Source: Merluccius polli (taxonomy: Eukaryota; Chordata; Actinopteri; Gadiformes; Merlucciidae). Taken from it: DNA of 64,000 nucleotides. The notes under the pieces are model-generated. The model was not told the DNA's origin. It ran no database searches and saw only the letters and a list, made by a program, of their open reading frames with translations. The stretch covers positions 415,001 through 479,000 of the forward strand of contig JAOPHQ010003128.1 of NCBI GenBank assembly GCA_030340625.1, in the 5' to 3' direction. Below, one piece after another: positions 1-62,261 of the stretch; the stretch's first letter is position 1; every line of letters starts with the position of its first letter. Made by a program: the position numbers and the translations under genes.

Positions 1-402
1 GTCTTCGGATCTTGAGCACCTGATCGCTCTCGCCATTCAGGTGGACAATCGCTTGCGAGAACGCCGCAGGGAGAGGGCTATTCGCTCTTCTCCAACGCCT
101 TCTTCCATGCCGCCAGCAGCATCTCGGCCTCCTCTTTCGGTTTCTTTTCCACCGCGTCACGAGCAGAGACCTCTTTCGGAGTCTGAGCCCATGCAGATCG
201 GACGCACGCACCTCTCCCCCGAGGAGAGGGAGCGCCGGATTCTCTCCCGAGCCTGCCTATAATGTGGTCAGACGGGCCACTTCCTGTCTGGATGTCTCTC
301 TCGTCCGGGAAAAGGGGTGGGCTCGCCAGTAACCCGGGGGATACTGGTGAGTCATGCTCTGGACCCCTCGGTTTCCCGTCCCCTACTGTGTGCCACCCTC
401 TT
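1..402 (+). pseudogene. Gypsy gag C-terminus with zinc knuckle (broken)
   Basis: The frame at the start reads through RLRERRRERAIRSS and MQIGRTHLSPEERERRILSR into a CCHC zinc knuckle. In the knuckle, the codon after the first Cys-Leu is TAA (260-262), with the remaining Cys, His and Cys residues following in the same frame (GQTGHFLSGC). The frame then continues to the point where the LINE is inserted. Confidence 0.85.
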
Positions 403-2634
403 GGCGGCTTTCCCCAAACATCCTCGGCTCCTCCGACCACTCCTCAGTTCTGCTCATTCCCACATACAAGCCCGTCCTAACTAGATCAAAACCTGTGGTG
501 AGACAGGTCAAGGCCTGGCCTGCAGGTGGCACTGATGCGCTGCAGGACTGCTTCGAAAGCATGGACTGGTCTGTTTTTAAAGAAGCATCCACAGGGCCAC
601 TAGGAGTTAACATCGAAGAATATGCGGAGGCTGTATCTGGATACATACAGAAATGCACAGAAGATCTCTGTGTAACAAAACACATCACTGTACGGGCCAA
701 TCAGAAGCCCTGGCTGACCAATGAGGTGAGAGCAAAGCTGAGAGCCCGAAATGCAGCCTTCAAATCCGGGGATGAAACAGCTCTAAGGTCAGCAAGAGCC
801 AACCTGAACCGTGCCATCAGAGATGCAAAGCGTGCACACAGGAAAAAAATTGAGGGTCACTTCCAAGACTGCAAGGATGCCAGGCGGCTGTGGCAGGGCA
901 TCAAAGCCATCACAGATTACAAACCAGCCCCCCTGCAGTGTGATGAAAATACAGACTTTTTGAATGAATTGAACAGCTACTTTGGCCGGTTTGACGAAAG
1001 AAATAACACGCCTGCCACTAAAGTCCTGCACCACCAGGATGACCAGGTTCTTTGTCTGGACCCAGCTAATGTCCATCGGGTTCTGAAGGGAGTCAACCCA
1101 CGAAAAGCAACAGGCCCAGACAATATACCAGGCCGGGTGCTCAAAGAGTGTGCAAACCAACTGGCTACAGTATTCACAGACATATTCAATATTTCACTGA
1201 ATCAAGCAGTAGTTCCCTCCTGCTTTAAGAGGGCAACAATCATTCCAGTACCAAAAACACCAAACATCACCTGTCTCAATGACTACCACCCCATAGCACT
1301 TACACCCATCATCATGAAGTGCTTTGAGAAACTGGTGAAAGGACACATCACTGCAGCACTACCCCCATCATTCGACCCACTTCAGTTTGCCTACCGTCCC
1401 AACCGCTCTACTGAGGATGCTGTGTCTCACGCCCTTCATCTCAGCCTAGAACATCTGGAAAAACAGAACACCCATGTCCGTATGCTGTTTGTGGATTTCA
1501 GTTCCGCGTTTAACACAATAATCCCCCAACACCTGGTGAGCAAACTGGGCCCACTAGGGCTGAGTACTCCGATGTGCAACTGGATCCTGGATTTTCTCAC
1601 GGACAGGCCACAGTCTGTACAGATGGGGCACAACACCTCTAGCACCATCCAGCTGAGCACAGGCTCCCCTCAGGGCTGCGTGTTGAGTCCATTGCTCTTC
1701 ACCCTGATGACCCATGACTGTGGTTCTCGCACTGCCACCAACTACATCATTAAGTTTGCAGACGACACCACAGTGGTGGGTCTTATTCAGGACAATGATG
1801 AGCTGGCATACAGAGAGGAGGTGGAACACCTGGTGGGGTGGTGCACCGAAAACAACTTGGACCTGAATGTCAAGAAGACAAAAGAGGTCATTATTGACTT
1901 CAGGAAAAAACGTCCCACACACACACCCCTCTACATAGACGGTGCTGCTGTTGAAACGGTCGAGACCATCAAGTTCCTGGGGGTGCATATCTCCAGCGAC
2001 CTCTCCTTGACCCAACATACATCCTCCCTGGCCAAGAAAGCCCTCCAGTGAATGCACTTTCTCAGACGGCTAAGGAGAGCCCATCTTTCCCCAAACATCC
2101 TCACCAATTTCTATAGGGGAACGGTCGAGAGCATTCTGACCAACTGCATCTCCATCTGGCACCAGAGCTGCTCTGCCATGGACCTTAAGTCACTCCAGAG
2201 AGTGGTGAGAGCCGCTGAGAAGGTTATTGGCACTTCTCTCACCTCCATCAAAGACATTGCCAGAAACCGTCACCTGGCAAAGGCAGGCAAAATCATTGCC
2301 GACTCCACTCACCCTAACCATGGACTGTTCTCCCTCCTGCCCTCAGGAAGGCGCTACCGGGGCCTTAGGTGCAGAACAACCAGGTTCTGCAATAGCTTCT
2401 TCCCCACCGCTATAAGACTTTTAAACTCTAAGTAATTCCCTGCTGTACCCCCCCCCCCTCCCCCAATACTGTGTTTTTGTTTATATAGCGGAAATATTTA
2501 TTATCTATTTATCAGTAACTTTTAATCTTTTTACCTTTGTTTTTATGCAGAGTCAGTGGCAACGACATTTCGTTCCACTTTGTAACTACAAGGTGAAATG
2601 ACAATAAAAACCTCTTGATCTTGATCTTGATCTT
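403..2634 (+). mobile_element. 5'-truncated L2/CR1-type non-LTR retrotransposon (LINE) inside the Gypsy element
   Basis: The element carries the end of an endonuclease domain (LGSSDHSSVLLIP), a full RT domain and the typical C-terminal LINE tail. It ends with AATAAA (2603-2608) and about three copies of TCTTGA. The flanking Gypsy coding sequence resumes at 2635 in the same codon context, so both junctions are placed to within a few bases. The clade (L2 or Rex1-like) is not certain from reading alone. Confidence 0.88.
405..2435 (+). pseudogene. LINE ORF2 (endonuclease end and reverse transcriptase), one nonsense codon
   Basis: Encodes a non-LTR reverse transcriptase for target-primed reverse transcription. 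RT landmarks in order: KATGPDNIPGRVLKECA, NDYHPIALTPIIMKCFEKLV, FAYRPNRSTEDAVSHALH, LFVDFSSAFNTI, TGSPQGCVLSPLLF and the catalytic FADD at about 1755-1766. A TGA at 2049-2051 interrupts the frame before MHFLRRLRRAHLSPNIL, after which the same frame runs to about 2435 (SGRRYR...IRLLNSK). The endonuclease N-terminus and any ORF1 are absent. Confidence 0.88.
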
Positions 2635-4991
2635 GTGGCAGGATCAGACTTCTCCGCTGACCATACTCCTGGACTCCGGTGCAGACGAGAGCTTTATTGA
2701 CCGAGAGTTGGTTCACCAGCTGGGGATCGACACCGTTCCTCTGGATTCCCCAATTGAGACCCAGGCACTAGACGGAAGGCCACTCGCTCGGGTGGAGCGT
2801 CGTACCGTGCCTGTCAACCTGTTAGTTTCGGGTAATCACCACAAGTCCATATCACTTCTCGTGATTTCTTCCCCTCTTTCACCGGTCGTTCTGGGATACC
2901 CTTGGCTCAAGACCCACAATCCTCAAATTGACTGGGCAACCGGATGAGTCATTTCTTGGAGCACACACTGCCTTTCACACTGTTTGCGCTCCGCCCAGTC
3001 TCCTCGGGCGTCGGAGCTCGGTTCCACTACTGCAACTCCTGACTTGTCCTCCGTCCCGGAGGAGTATCACGATCTCGGAGTGGTTTTTAATAAATCCCAT
3101 GCCCTGTCCTTGCCCCCTCATCGCCCTTATGACTGTGCAATCGACCTTCTCCCTGGGTCCCCTCTTCTTGGTAGCCGCCTGTTCAATCTCTCCCGTCTGG
3201 AACGGGAGTCCATGGAGGACTATATTGGAGAGTCCCTCGCCACCGGAATCATCCGCCCATCTTCGTCACCAGTAGGAGCGGGATTCTTCTTCGTGAGCAA
3301 GAAGGACCGCTCACTACGACCCTGTATCGACTAGCATGGTCTGAACAATATTAGGTTAAAGAATAAATATCCTTTACCCCTCATCAGTTCTGCCTTCGTT
3401 CCACTCCCCGGAGCCATGGTTTTCTCTAAACTAGACTTGCGCAACGCGTACCATTTGGTCCACATCCGGGAGGGTGACGAGTGGAAGACCGCGTTCAACA
3501 CACCATTGGGCCATTTTGAATATTTAGTTATGCCCTTCGGGCTCACCAACGCCCCCGCGGTTTTCCAGTCCCTGGTCAACGACGTGCTCCGGGACATGTT
3601 GAACCGTTCCGTCTTCGTGTACCTCGACGACATCCTGATCTTTTCCAAGTCCATAGAGGAGCACAGGATCCATGTTTGGCAGGTTCTGCAGCGTTTATTG
3701 GAGAGCCGACTCTATGTGAAGGCGGAAAAATGTGACTTCCACGTCCCGTCCATCTCTTTCCTGGGCTACATCATCAGCCAGGGCCAGATTGAGATGGATC
3801 CCGCCAAAGTCTCTGTGGTGGCCGAGTGGCCCTCACCCCCGACCCGCAAGAGATTGCAACAGTTTTTAGGGTTCGCCAATTTCTGTTGGCGATTCATTCG
3901 AGGTTATAGTCAAGTCGCAGCACCCCTTACGGCCTTGACCTCCACCAAGACCGCTTTTATATGGACGCCAAAAGCGGAGACCGCCTTTTTGGACCTCAAG
4001 AAGCGGTTCGTATCCGCCCCAATCCTGGTTCAACCGGATCCCTCTCTCCACTTTGTGGTGGAGGCCGACGCTTCCGACACCGGAGTGGGCGCGATCCTCT
4101 CCCAACGCTCCCCCTCCGACCATAAGCTCCACCCCTGTGCCTTCTTCTCCCGCCGGCTGTCCCCGCTGAAGCGAAATTATGATGTCGGCAACCGCAAGCT
4201 ATTAGCCGTCAAGCTTGCCCTGGAGGAGTGGCGGCATTGGCTGGAGGGTGCGGAGCATCCATTTATTGTCTGGACTGACCACCGCAACCTGGCCTATATC
4301 CAGTCTGCGAAAAGACTGAGCTCTCGACAGGCCAGGTGGGCCCTATTCTTTGGTCGGTTTAACTTCTCCCTCACCTATCGTCCCGGCTCCCAGAACGTTA
4401 AGCCGGATGCCCTGTCCCGCCTGTACTCCCCCGTACAGAGAACCCCGGTACAGGTCCCGAAACCAACCTGCCGCCTACTTATTATCGCCACTCTCACCTG
4501 GGAGGTGGAGTCTGCGGTACGCCTTGCGCAGAGGCAGCAGCCAGACCCCGGTACCGGCCCCCCCAAACGGTTGTTCGTTCTGGACGCTGTATGGTCCAGG
4601 GTACTGGTCTGGGCCCATTCCTCCAGGCTCACCTGCCACCCGGGAATCACCTGCACGTTGGACTTCATCCGCCGGCGATTCTGGTGGTCCACTATGGACG
4701 CAGACGTCCGTTCCTTTATTGCGGCGTGCGCAACCTGCGCCCGGAATAAGACCTCGACCCGTCCCCGTTTTGGCCTGCTGCGACCCCTACCCATCCCTAG
4801 CCATCCTTGGTCCCACATCGCCCTGGACTTCAGACACCAGTACCTCATCGACTGGGAGGGGTATGGTCCTGAGGAGCGCTCCTGGGTTCCCCGGAATCGC
4901 ATTCTGGATGCCTCCCTCATTCGGGACTTCCACTGGGATCACCCGTCTGTTGTTGGGCGTCCGCCGAGAGGCATCCGTAGAGGGGGGGTAC
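2635..4991 (+). pseudogene. Gypsy pol: protease, RT, RNase H, partial integrase, chromodomain
   Basis: One frame carries the protease (LLDSGADESFI), then RT with SKLDLRNAYHL, MPFGLTNAPAVFQ and YLDD at 3618-3638, RNase H (EADASDTGVGAIL, WTDHRNLAYI), the integrase HHCC zinc domain (about 4610-4745) and a chromodomain (IDWEGYGPEERSWVP). Stops at 2945 (TGA) and 3332 (TAG) break it. After HPWSHIALDF near 4832 the sequence jumps to the chromodomain, so the integrase catalytic DDE core is missing. The polypurine tract agaggggggg sits just before the LTR. Confidence 0.92.
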
Positions 4992-5743
4992 TGTTACACC
5001 ACGTCCTGCTACACGGTCCAACACCCCCATCTAGTGGCCACTTGTCGCCACTGCCCATCATTCCCCCAACACACCTGTTGCCAATTGGCAATCACCTTTC
5101 CCTATTTAAGCCGGGGATCTCCTGCCAGCCGGCGCCAGCTCGTGCTCTAGTTTACCCAACCTGTTACCAGTGATCCAGTTACCCGTCTGTTGCCGAACCC
5201 CGCCTGCCTGACTACCCACCTGTTGCCGAACCCTGTTGCCGAACCCCGCCTGCCTGACTACCCGCCTGTTGCCAAACCCTGTTGCCGAACCCTGCCTGCC
5301 TGACTACCCGCCTGTTGCCGAACCCTGTTGCCGACCCATCGCCTGTCCGACTGCCCGCCTGTTGCCGACCAATCGCCTGTCCGACTGCCCACCTGTTGCC
5401 GACCCATCGCCTGTCCGACTGCCCGCCTGTTGCCGACCCATCGCCTGTCCGACTGCCCGCCTGTTGCCGACCCATCGCCTGTCTGACTGCCCGCCTGTTG
5501 CCGACCCATCGCCTGTCCGACTGCCCGCCTGTTGCCGACCCATCGCCTGTCCGACTGCCCGCCTGTTGTCGACCCCTTGCCTGTCCGACTACCTGCCTGT
5601 TGCCGAACCCCCGCCTGCCCGACTACCGCTTGCCTAGCCTGGCTTGTTGTTATTCCCTTTGTCTAAATAAATCCCACTGTCTTTTCATCCCGTCTCCGCC
5701 TCCCTGTGTTCAGCTTTGGGTCCACTCGTCCTGTGCCATAACA
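4992..5743 (+). repeat. 3' LTR of the Gypsy element (752 bp)
   Basis: The LTR starts TGTTACACC right after the polypurine tract and ends ...CCATAACA. It holds a TATA-like tatttaag near 5102 and AATAAA at 5666-5671. Its middle is expanded by tandem repeats (5184-5640). The matching 5' LTR is outside the window. Confidence 0.82.
5184..5640 (+). repeat. 34-bp minisatellite inside the Gypsy LTR
   Basis: About eight near-identical 34-bp units (core cctgttgccgacccatcgcc...) run from about 5324 to 5580, preceded by longer related variants built on cctgttgccgaaccc. Starts were measured at 5358, 5392 and 5426. Because 34 is not a multiple of three and the unit has no stops, long overlapping open frames appear on both strands. 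They are artefacts of the repeat. Confidence 0.9.
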
Positions 5744-5907
5744 CACTGTCTAGGTTTCTCCATGTGTAACCCTTTGTCAGCTGGTATGGGAACCTCAAGT
5801 ACCAGCTGAGGCAGGGAAATCATCATATGTACCTCACACCTTATTCACATCTCCCATCACTGTCTCCTCTCTCCTCTTTCTGTCCTTGTGCTGTCACCTA
5901 CCACCAG

Positions 5908-59634
<53,727 letters not shown>

Positions 59635-59714
59635 GCCCCACCAAGGTGAGTTTCCTGTTGGCCACATCACATGCACATGCCCTCCCTCCTAACCCCTTTT
59701 TTTATCCCTCCTTT

Positions 59715-59792
59715 TTTTATCACGCGATAAGAGTCTCGCGTTATCGCAGCGCGTTATCGCAGCACGTTAACGCCGATAACGGCCCACCACTA
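59715..59792. repeat. Single end of a MITE plus (TA)n run
   Basis: cacgcgataagagtctcgcg...gttaacgccgataacggcccaccacta looks like one terminus of a fish MITE ending ...GGCCCACCACTA. The partner end is not found in the window. A (TA)n run (59790-59864) follows it, directly before the BEL/Pao LTR. Confidence 0.5.
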
Positions 59793-59817
59793 ATATATAT
59801 ATTTATATATATATACA

Positions 59818-59864
<47 letters not shown>

Positions 59865-59869
<5 letters not shown>

Positions 59870-60408
59870 GGGAGAGAATGGGTCGTCTCCAGGAATTTAA
59901 CTGGTTTAGAGTGGCAAGGTGTGGGGTTGGTGTTCCTATTAAAGAACGCGGATACAGATGTCCTGTTTTGATTGATTTATTTGACTGTGGTCTGTAATAA
60001 TGCAAAGTAATAATCAGTACAGTAAACACCATACATAAACACAAATACAGATGCACAATATAATACGGTAACTAAGGTTGCAAAGGACTGTATTCAGTAC
60101 TCAAGTATATCACAGGGATCATATAACATACACAAATCACCCACACAATGCATACAGACAGCGTGACTTAGCTTATTAGCTTTAACGACGCTGATCACAA
60201 CAACAACAGATTACAGTATATCCACCGGAGAAAATGCATAACAACACGGCGTTTCACACACGTTTGGTGCATTCATTAGCATCAGAACGGCTATGGTGCG
60301 TTCAAGAGCGTGGGACATATGGAAACTTACCGAGAACAGGCTATTACTGAATGGAACTTAGCGCAAGAAACAATATAACAATACGTTAACAATGTGGGCT
60401 TTCTAACA
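59865..60408 (-). repeat. Probable 3' LTR of BEL/Pao element 2
   Basis: The minus strand begins TGTTAGAAAGCCCACATTG just after a purine-rich GGGGCGGC, and may end ...CCCTTTCA at 59865 next to the (TA)n run. The inner boundary is well supported; the outer one rests only on the TG...CA rule. Confidence 0.6.
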
Positions 60409-60459
60409 CAGCCGCCCCGACTGTCTGCACAGACAGTCGAATCCAAGTAGAAAGACCAC

Positions 60460-61284
60460 TCAGGTAGGTGGATCTTCGGCAGTGTCTTCAAGCTTTGGGA
60501 GCTGGACCAGACGAGCTACTGGTCGAATGTATGTCCGTTCCTTGACCTTAACGGCAGCAGTCCGGATGCGTCCATCAGCTCCAGGGTAAGTAGCTGTCAC
60601 CTTCCCAACAGGCCATAAAGCTTGTGGAAGCTGAGGATCCACAATGAGCACCACTTGGTTTAGTTCGAGGTGTTTTCCATCTTTCTGCCACTTTTGTCTC
60701 TCCTGTAGGCTGGGCAGGTAGTGACTGATGAATCTGGACCAGAAATGATCAACGAGGACTTGGCTGTGCCGCCATCGACGATTCCCAAGGGTGTTACTAG
60801 GGTCATAAATGGCCTGAGGAAGCGATGCATCATAGCGTCCCATCAGTAGGATACTAGGTGTGATGGGATCCGGATCAGCTATGTCTGAAGAGATGTAGCC
60901 AAGGGGCTTAGCATTCAGGATGCCCTCCACCTCCACAAGAACTGTGCAGAGCACTGTTTCAGGCAATGACTGCTCCTTAAGTATGACCTTAAGAGCAGTC
61001 TTCACGGACCTCACTTCTCTCTCCCACGCTCCACCAAAGTGGGGAGCGCTGGGGGGATTGAAACAGAACTCAATCTGCTGTTTGGCCAACTCTTCCTTCA
61101 AGTGAGGGGCCATGGCCTCAAAGGCCTCACGAAGCTCTCGGGCTCCACCGACGAAATTTGTTCCATTATCGGACAGGAGCTCAAAGGGTTTGCCTCTTCT
61201 GGCTATGAATCGTCGTAGAGACATCAGAAAGGCGTCAGCGTCAAGGCTCTCCAGGAGGTCTAGGTGCACACAGCGGGTTGTCAT
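60460..61284 (-). pseudogene. BEL/Pao 2 integrase catalytic core and C-terminal domain
   Basis: Reads TTRCVHLDLLESLDADAFLM, LLSDNGTNFVGGARELREAF, HFGGAWEREVRSVKTALKVI, VEGILNAKPLGYIS, then YLPSLQERQKWQKDGKHLEL and NQVVLIVDPQLPQALWPVGK. The catalytic Asp and Glu segments are present. It is separated from the zinc-binding part by a frameshift near 61300-61318. Confidence 0.92.
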
Positions 61285-61317
61285 GCACTTGAAGATAATG
61301 CCCCAACGCTACTCTGT

Positions 61318-61692
61318 TCAACGTCCGATCTTCACTGTGAAGGGGCCGAAACAATCAACTCCAGTCGAATAGAAGGGTGGCTTATAGAGGCGTAGACGAG
61401 CAGGTGGCAAATCCGCCATCTTAGGGACAGAAGGATTGGCGCGCCATGTCTGGCATTGCATATAGCGACTCTGATACCTCTTGACTGCTTCCCTCCCCCG
61501 CAGGATCCAAAACCGATGACGCAGCTCACTCAGCACTCTTTCCGGTCCAGGATGCAGGAGGGTCTCGTCAAAATCCTGGATGATAAGGTTGGTCAGCGGA
61601 TGCTTTTGGTCTAGCAAGACCGGGTGAATGGTGTCTAGTTCGAGCTGCTCCGCTCTCCGTAACCTCCCCCCGACTCTGAGGAGTCCTGTATC
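61318..61692 (-). pseudogene. BEL/Pao 2 integrase zinc-binding domain
   Basis: Includes GLLRVGGRLRRAEQLELDTI just inside the MITE junction, HPLTNLIIQDFDETLLHPGP, RFWILRGREAVKRYQSRYMQ and CQTW, ending with GVDCFGPF, which carries the first integrase Asp. The HHCC spacing appears degenerate (H-x-D-E instead of the usual second His). Confidence 0.85.
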
Positions 61693-62261
61693 TAGGGCTG
61701 CAACGATTCATCGAGTTACTCGATTAACTCGATTATGAAAATTCCTCGAGGCAAAACATCTGCCTCGAAGCCTCGTTAAATTCCTATGACGCGCCTATGT
61801 GCAGGGATCAGATTGTTCCACACGGACCGTTGTTCAGGAAGCACACCAGCGTGTCCCCCCGTCGGCCGTAGGTCCGCGGTGTGTTACTATTGCGCGCCCC
61901 CCCCCCCGTCGGCCGTAGGTCCGCGGTGTGTTACTATTGCGCGCACCCCCCCGTCGGTCGTAGGTCCGCGGTTTGTTACTATTGCGCGCACCCCCCCCCC
62001 CCCCCCCCCCCCCCCCGTCGGCCGTAGGTCCGCGGTGTGTTACTATTGCGCGCACCCCCCCCCCCCCCCCCCCCCCCTTCGGCCGTAGGTCCGCGGTGTG
62101 TTACTATTGCGCGCACCCCGCCCCCCCGTTGGCCGTAGGTCTGCGGTGTGTTACTATTGCGCGCACCCCCCCCCCCCCCCCTTCGGCCGTAGGTCCGCGG
62201 TGTGTTATCAATAAAGTGCTAAATTAGTCGATTACAAAAAGAATCGATAGCTGCAGCCCTA
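61693..62261. mobile_element. hAT-type MITE carrying a C-rich minisatellite, inserted in pol
   Basis: Flanked by CCTGTATC at 61685-61692 and 62262-62269. The termini TAGGGCTGCAACGATTCAT and ...GATAGCTGCAGCCCTA are inverted repeats, as in the MITE at 34599-34855. Internally it has an expanded tandem array. Confidence 0.93.
61855..62210. repeat. C-rich tandem repeat inside the MITE, seven units
   Basis: The unit ggccgtaggtccgcggtgtg + ttactattgcgcgca is followed by a C-run of about 7 to 26 bases. The C-run length differs in every unit. Proline- or glycine-rich frames over this array are not genes. Confidence 0.92.

Larger units (their letters stand above)
1..5743 (+). mobile_element. Decayed Gypsy LTR retrotransposon (gag-pol-3' LTR), split by a LINE
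   Basis: The left end lies outside the window. Gag C-terminus, protease, reverse transcriptase, RNase H, integrase zinc-binding domain, chromodomain and 3' LTR appear in order on the + strand. The element is interrupted at 403-2634 by a LINE and has several in-frame stops plus a missing integrase core, so this copy is dead. The chromodomain places it with the chromovirus-type Gypsy elements common in fish. It lies in the intron upstream of plekha6 exon e1, in the same orientation as the gene. Confidence 0.93.

Noticed and set aside
78..700. Minus-strand open frames opposite Gypsy gag and the LINE
   Set aside because: Shadows of the + strand retroelement frames, with no recognisable domains.
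5212..5809. Overlapping open frames on both strands with Pro/Cys- or Gly/Gln-rich repeats
   Set aside because: They follow from a 34-bp stop-free tandem unit in an LTR, not from coding.
61786..62227. Proline-rich open frames
   Set aside because: Arise from poly-C tandem repeats in a MITE.
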